Made by a program: the position numbers and the translations under genes. From contig NZ_FSRT01000002.1 in assembly GCF_900143015.1 (NCBI RefSeq), forward strand, positions 186,001-250,000: a stretch of DNA of 64,000 bases, given 5' to 3'. The notes under the pieces are model-generated. The model was not told the DNA's origin. It did not search any database and was given only the letters and a program-made list of their open reading frames with translations. The stretch is from Fibrobacter sp. UWB11. Its GTDB lineage: Bacteria; Fibrobacterota; Fibrobacteria; Fibrobacterales; Fibrobacteraceae. This document shows positions 61,344 to 64,000 of the stretch, in pieces; the stretch's first letter is position 1; every line of letters starts with the position of its first letter.

Positions 61344-61976
61344 TTACTTCGCGTAACCCACTGGGTTGTTCAACAGCGGAGTTTCCGTATCGGACAACTT
61401 CAACAACTTCTTGATAGCAGGGGTATCCATAGTCATTCGCGGACGCGTGACAAAACCTGCACCTGCGCAGAACAAGTTCACGTTCTCGCTTACGATACCG
61501 ACATCAATCGCCATCGCGAGTTTTGCATGCGCATCACTAGTTCCGAACTTTTTTTCGTCGGCCACAAACAAAAGGCTCACAGGCGCGGACTTAGCCCAAT
61601 CTTGACGGTCGGCAATCAGCCCACGATGGTCACCCTTCGCCACCTGCTTCAAAGAATTTTCTTTGTTCAAATATTCCGAAACGCCCTTAGCCGTAAACAC
61701 GAACACGCGAACTTCCTGGAAATTACGTGCTGTGGGTGACGTAATTTTGCCTTCGGCGGGGCGGTTCACCCCGATAGCCGCAAAGAGCAAGTTCGACAAG
61801 TCCTGGTCACTCAGCATTTTGTCGCTGAACTCATTGCCCGAACTGCGGCTCCAAAGAGCCTCCATCACATTCTTGCCGAGCGACTTGGCCGGTGCCGGAA
61901 GTTTCTGAACCTGAGCCATGGAAAGAGCGCAGCAAAGAAGCGTCGTCAAAAGCATGGAAACAATTTGTCTTTTCAT
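61344..61976 (-). CDS. SagB/ThcOx nitroreductase-like protein, secreted
   Basis: A protein of 210 residues from ATG 61976 (AAGGAG site). MKRQIVSMLLTTLLCCALSMAQ is a signal peptide. The rest is a nitroreductase-type fold: VMEALWSRSSGNEFSDKMLSDQDLSNLLFAAIG, SPTARNFQEVRVFVF, and AIDVGIVSENVNLFCAGAG. These residues in the family bind FMN. A periplasmic location for an FMN enzyme is unusual. Substrate unknown. Convergent with the Rrf2 gene, 6 nt apart. Confidence 0.82.
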   Translation of the reverse strand: MKRQIVSMLLTTLLCCALSMAQVQKLPAPAKSLGKNVMEALWSRSSGNEFSDKMLSDQDLSNLLFAAIGVNRPAEGKITSPTARNFQEVRVFVFTAKGVSEYLNKENSLKQVAKGDHRGLIADRQDWAKSAPVSLLFVADEKKFGTSDAHAKLAMAIDVGIVSENVNLFCAGAGFVTRPRMTMDTPAIKKLLKLSDTETPLLNNPVGYAK

Positions 61977-62054
61977 AAATTTCTCCTTGGTGAAATGGCT
62001 TTGATAATACCAAATCAAATATACCCTTTTTATGAACAACAAAAATAGGATAAA

Positions 62055-63470
62055 CTAAGAGTTCTTAATCAACTCTGCAAGTTCATCCTGTGCGGCGGGG
62101 TTGTTTGCATAATTCCGCATAACCGATTTCATGTCGAGAAGGATGCAGTGGATTTTGTGGTAAGGCTTTGAACGGTCTTTCCAATCGCCGTAAATGTAGC
62201 CCGCACGTTTCATTGCATAAACGTCATTGCGAGGGAGCTCCGCGACCGCGGCAATCTCATCCCATTTTTCCGCATCCGCACAATACGGCATAATGAAAGC
62301 ATTGTAGATAGGTTTTGGCAGAGCGTCATTCTGAGAATGCGTAGCATTCGAAGAATCTCCATTCGCTCCTAAAATTTCTTTCCAGTGCGTTTCCACATAT
62401 TCCGCATAAGCCATCTGCTTGCAAACAGACTCAGCACCAGGCAAATGCGAATTGAAACCAGTCAAGCCGTATTTGTAGTACTTGGAATCAAGGATATACA
62501 CACCCTCCCCCATAACCATTATCGTATCTGGTCGGAGCGTAGAACGATGATTTTCATCCTTATTATCTTCATCCTGATAATTGAAGCCATCACCATTCCT
62601 TGAACCTTCAACGACAAACTTAAGGTGCGGATTAAATTTATCCTTGGTGACCCCCTGCGGCAACTTCCCGAAAATCTTATCCACCATCGCTTCCCACACG
62701 GGGGCGAACTTGTTGACTCCGAAATAGAATTCGTTTGCAGTCTTTCCGTCTTCGGTTTTATGCCCAGCAAGATACTCCACAATTCGCGCCAAGTCGGCGA
62801 GCAAGCGTAAATCACGGTCGTTAAACGTTTTCGCAAGCTTGGAATGAATTGCGTTGCAGAACAGGTCATAATCAAAATCCAACTGCGGCTCTTCGGACGG
62901 ATCTATGCCGAATAAAAATCCGAGTTTCACAAGAGCGTCATGAACGCAGAACTTGTGGACTTGCGTAATGAGCGTATCTTCGTTATAACTGACTTTACGG
63001 GCGACAAAATCCAGGTACACAAGATTCTGTTCATTTTCAGTAATGACGGGTCGCACGGCCTTGATTGTCCGTCCCCAACTGATTTTCCCGTTCGCGCCCT
63101 TTTTGTACAGAATTTCCTTTTCATCAAGGTAACCGAAATCGAGAAAATTTCGGATAACATTCAAGTACGAAACCATCGGAAATTCAGATTCGCCATGTTC
63201 CTCCGCGAATGTGGAAATAGAGGAATTCTGATGAATCTGTTCCTGCAGCGAAGGGTCAGAAAGCACCGTAAAAAGATTGACAACACATTCCCGTAATTCA
63301 TCTTCGGGGAGCTCGCGCAAGGCCGAGTCGTCTTTGAAATATCCCAAGGGAAAGATGATACTTGTTTCTAGCGCTCCATCTTCCTTTGATTTTTCACAGC
63401 GAATGCCGACGAACTCGGTCTCCGAATTCGCCTTGGATTCGCAGGAACATATTTCGTTCAGTTTTTGCAT
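62055..63470 (-). CDS. LlaJI-type restriction endonuclease subunit
   Basis: A protein of 471 residues from ATG 63470. The C-terminal half has a PD-(D/E)XK core: LRPDTIMV at about 312-319 and VYILDSKYY at about 324-332 give the Asp and Asp-x-Lys catalytic set, typical of the LlaJI/McrC family. The N-terminal half is probably for DNA recognition. It follows, by 6 nt, an McrB-like GTPase gene, matching the two-gene LlaJI arrangement, in which the GTPase subunit drives cleavage. The methylase genes expected of a LlaJI system are not in the window; a modification-dependent McrBC-like role is the alternative. Confidence 0.8.
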   Translation of the reverse strand: MQKLNEICSCESKANSETEFVGIRCEKSKEDGALETSIIFPLGYFKDDSALRELPEDELRECVVNLFTVLSDPSLQEQIHQNSSISTFAEEHGESEFPMVSYLNVIRNFLDFGYLDEKEILYKKGANGKISWGRTIKAVRPVITENEQNLVYLDFVARKVSYNEDTLITQVHKFCVHDALVKLGFLFGIDPSEEPQLDFDYDLFCNAIHSKLAKTFNDRDLRLLADLARIVEYLAGHKTEDGKTANEFYFGVNKFAPVWEAMVDKIFGKLPQGVTKDKFNPHLKFVVEGSRNGDGFNYQDEDNKDENHRSTLRPDTIMVMGEGVYILDSKYYKYGLTGFNSHLPGAESVCKQMAYAEYVETHWKEILGANGDSSNATHSQNDALPKPIYNAFIMPYCADAEKWDEIAAVAELPRNDVYAMKRAGYIYGDWKDRSKPYHKIHCILLDMKSVMRNYANNPAAQDELAELIKNS

Positions 63471-63476
63471 CAAGGA

Positions 63477-64000
63477 TTACAGCGTTGGCGATGCTACAAA
63501 TGCGACAAGATTCGCCTTGTCCTTGAAAACGTCAAAGCGTTCTTTCCCTTCAGACGGTTTTTCAAAGAAGTTAATCAGTTTTTCCAACGTGTCGATACCA
63601 TCTGCAAAAATCTGCGGACGCTTGAACTTGAAAACGTCATCCCACAGGAACTTCAAAACCTTTTCGGCAAAGACCTTGTCGTCGATAATGCCGCCCACGT
63701 TGCTCACAAACCAGACTCCAAGCCGCTTGTCTTCGGTGCTAGAAAGACCCTTGAGGGTGGCCGTAATTTTGGCGTTGATCCATCCCCAGAATTGTCCCCA
63801 TTTAATACCGGTATCGTCAATTTCCGCTTCGTATTGTGTTTTGACAGCGGGCTTAGTGAGGTCAAATTCGTTGCGAACCAGTTCCATGTCGAAACGGCGC
63901 TGGAATGCGTTATCCAACGTGAACACATTCTGGTCGCTAGTATTCATCGTCGCCAAGATGGAAAGGTTAGGCGGTAGGCGGATAGCCGTATTCGCATTGA
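63477..64000 (-). CDS. McrB-like AAA+ GTPase subunit, C-terminal part (partial)
   Basis: Open from the window edge to a TAA at 63477-63479. The visible C-terminal part begins in the AAA+ core: LATMNTSDQNVFTLDNAFQ holds the McrB signature N-x-S-D (sensor) and QRRF the arginine finger. The rest is a helical lid and a small tail. The N-terminal DNA-binding and Walker A regions lie outside the window. Together with the LlaJI-type gene it forms a GTP-dependent restriction system. Confidence 0.82.
   Translation of the reverse strand, partial: NANTAIRLPPNLSILATMNTSDQNVFTLDNAFQRRFDMELVRNEFDLTKPAVKTQYEAEIDDTGIKWGQFWGWINAKITATLKGLSSTEDKRLGVWFVSNVGGIIDDKVFAEKVLKFLWDDVFKFKRPQIFADGIDTLEKLINFFEKPSEGKERFDVFKDKANLVAFVASPTL

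Noticed and set aside
1-64000. CRISPR arrays, tRNA and rRNA genes
   Set aside because: No regularly spaced repeats and no cloverleaf or rRNA-like conserved stretch were seen by eye; this is not a computed search.

Overview
The window comes from a Gram-negative bacterium that looks like Fibrobacter or a close relative. The evidence is a SprA-type outer-membrane translocon of the type IX secretion system, secreted glycoside hydrolases (GH127, GH5) with C-terminal sorting-like domains, many lipoproteins with poly-serine linkers, and two copies of the TIGR02147/DUF4423 regulator family that is expanded in Fibrobacter. No tRNA, rRNA, CRISPR array, integrase or transposase was recognised. Most genes lie on the minus strand in short operons. 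The species assignment is inference from gene content.

Layout. 1-3.5 kb: the end of a bat operon (batD end, batE), a lipoprotein gene set between two near-identical copies of the batE 3' end, another lipoprotein, and mnmA. 3.5-10.8 kb: sprA. 10.9-12.8 kb: a lone AIPR-family gene (phage-resistance associated). 13.1-20.9 kb: a leucine-rich-repeat protein, two overlapping S41 protease lipoproteins, an M23 peptidase, an FKBP isomerase and glmS. 21-29 kb: a small gene, a three-part exonuclease/RecQ/UvrD fusion, a TonB-like C-terminal-domain protein and an ATPase-DUF234 protein, with several perfect inverted repeats between them. 29-34.5 kb: scpA with a very long acidic/serine-rich tail, a GNAT, two kinase-like paralogues and a membrane zinc peptidase. 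34.6-39.6 kb: a TolC-HlyD-permease-permease exporter operon without an ATPase gene. 39.8-45.6 kb: a five-gene operon of DUF4956, HlyD, an outer-membrane factor, a VTC-type polyphosphate polymerase domain and a lamin-tail lipoprotein. 46-56.8 kb: GH127, two regulator-lipoprotein modules, a GLUG-repeat surface protein, a GH5 enzyme and small lipoproteins. 57-64 kb: an Rpn-type nuclease, nfnB-nfnA with a divergent Rrf2 regulator, a nitroreductase-like protein, and a LlaJI/McrBC-type restriction pair cut by the window edge.

How parts fit together. SprA would carry cargo such as the GH127, GLUG and GH5 proteins across the outer membrane. The strongest candidate for an undescribed system is the DUF4956-HlyD-OMF-VTC-lamin-tail operon, which joins a cytoplasmic polyphosphate-polymerase fold to a periplasm-spanning export conduit that has no obvious motor. 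The TIGR02147-lipoprotein pair, found twice with the same 8-nt gene overlap, is a second candidate module. Anti-phage or DNA-processing genes (AIPR, exonuclease-RecQ-UvrD, LlaJI/McrB, Rpn) are scattered rather than forming one island.
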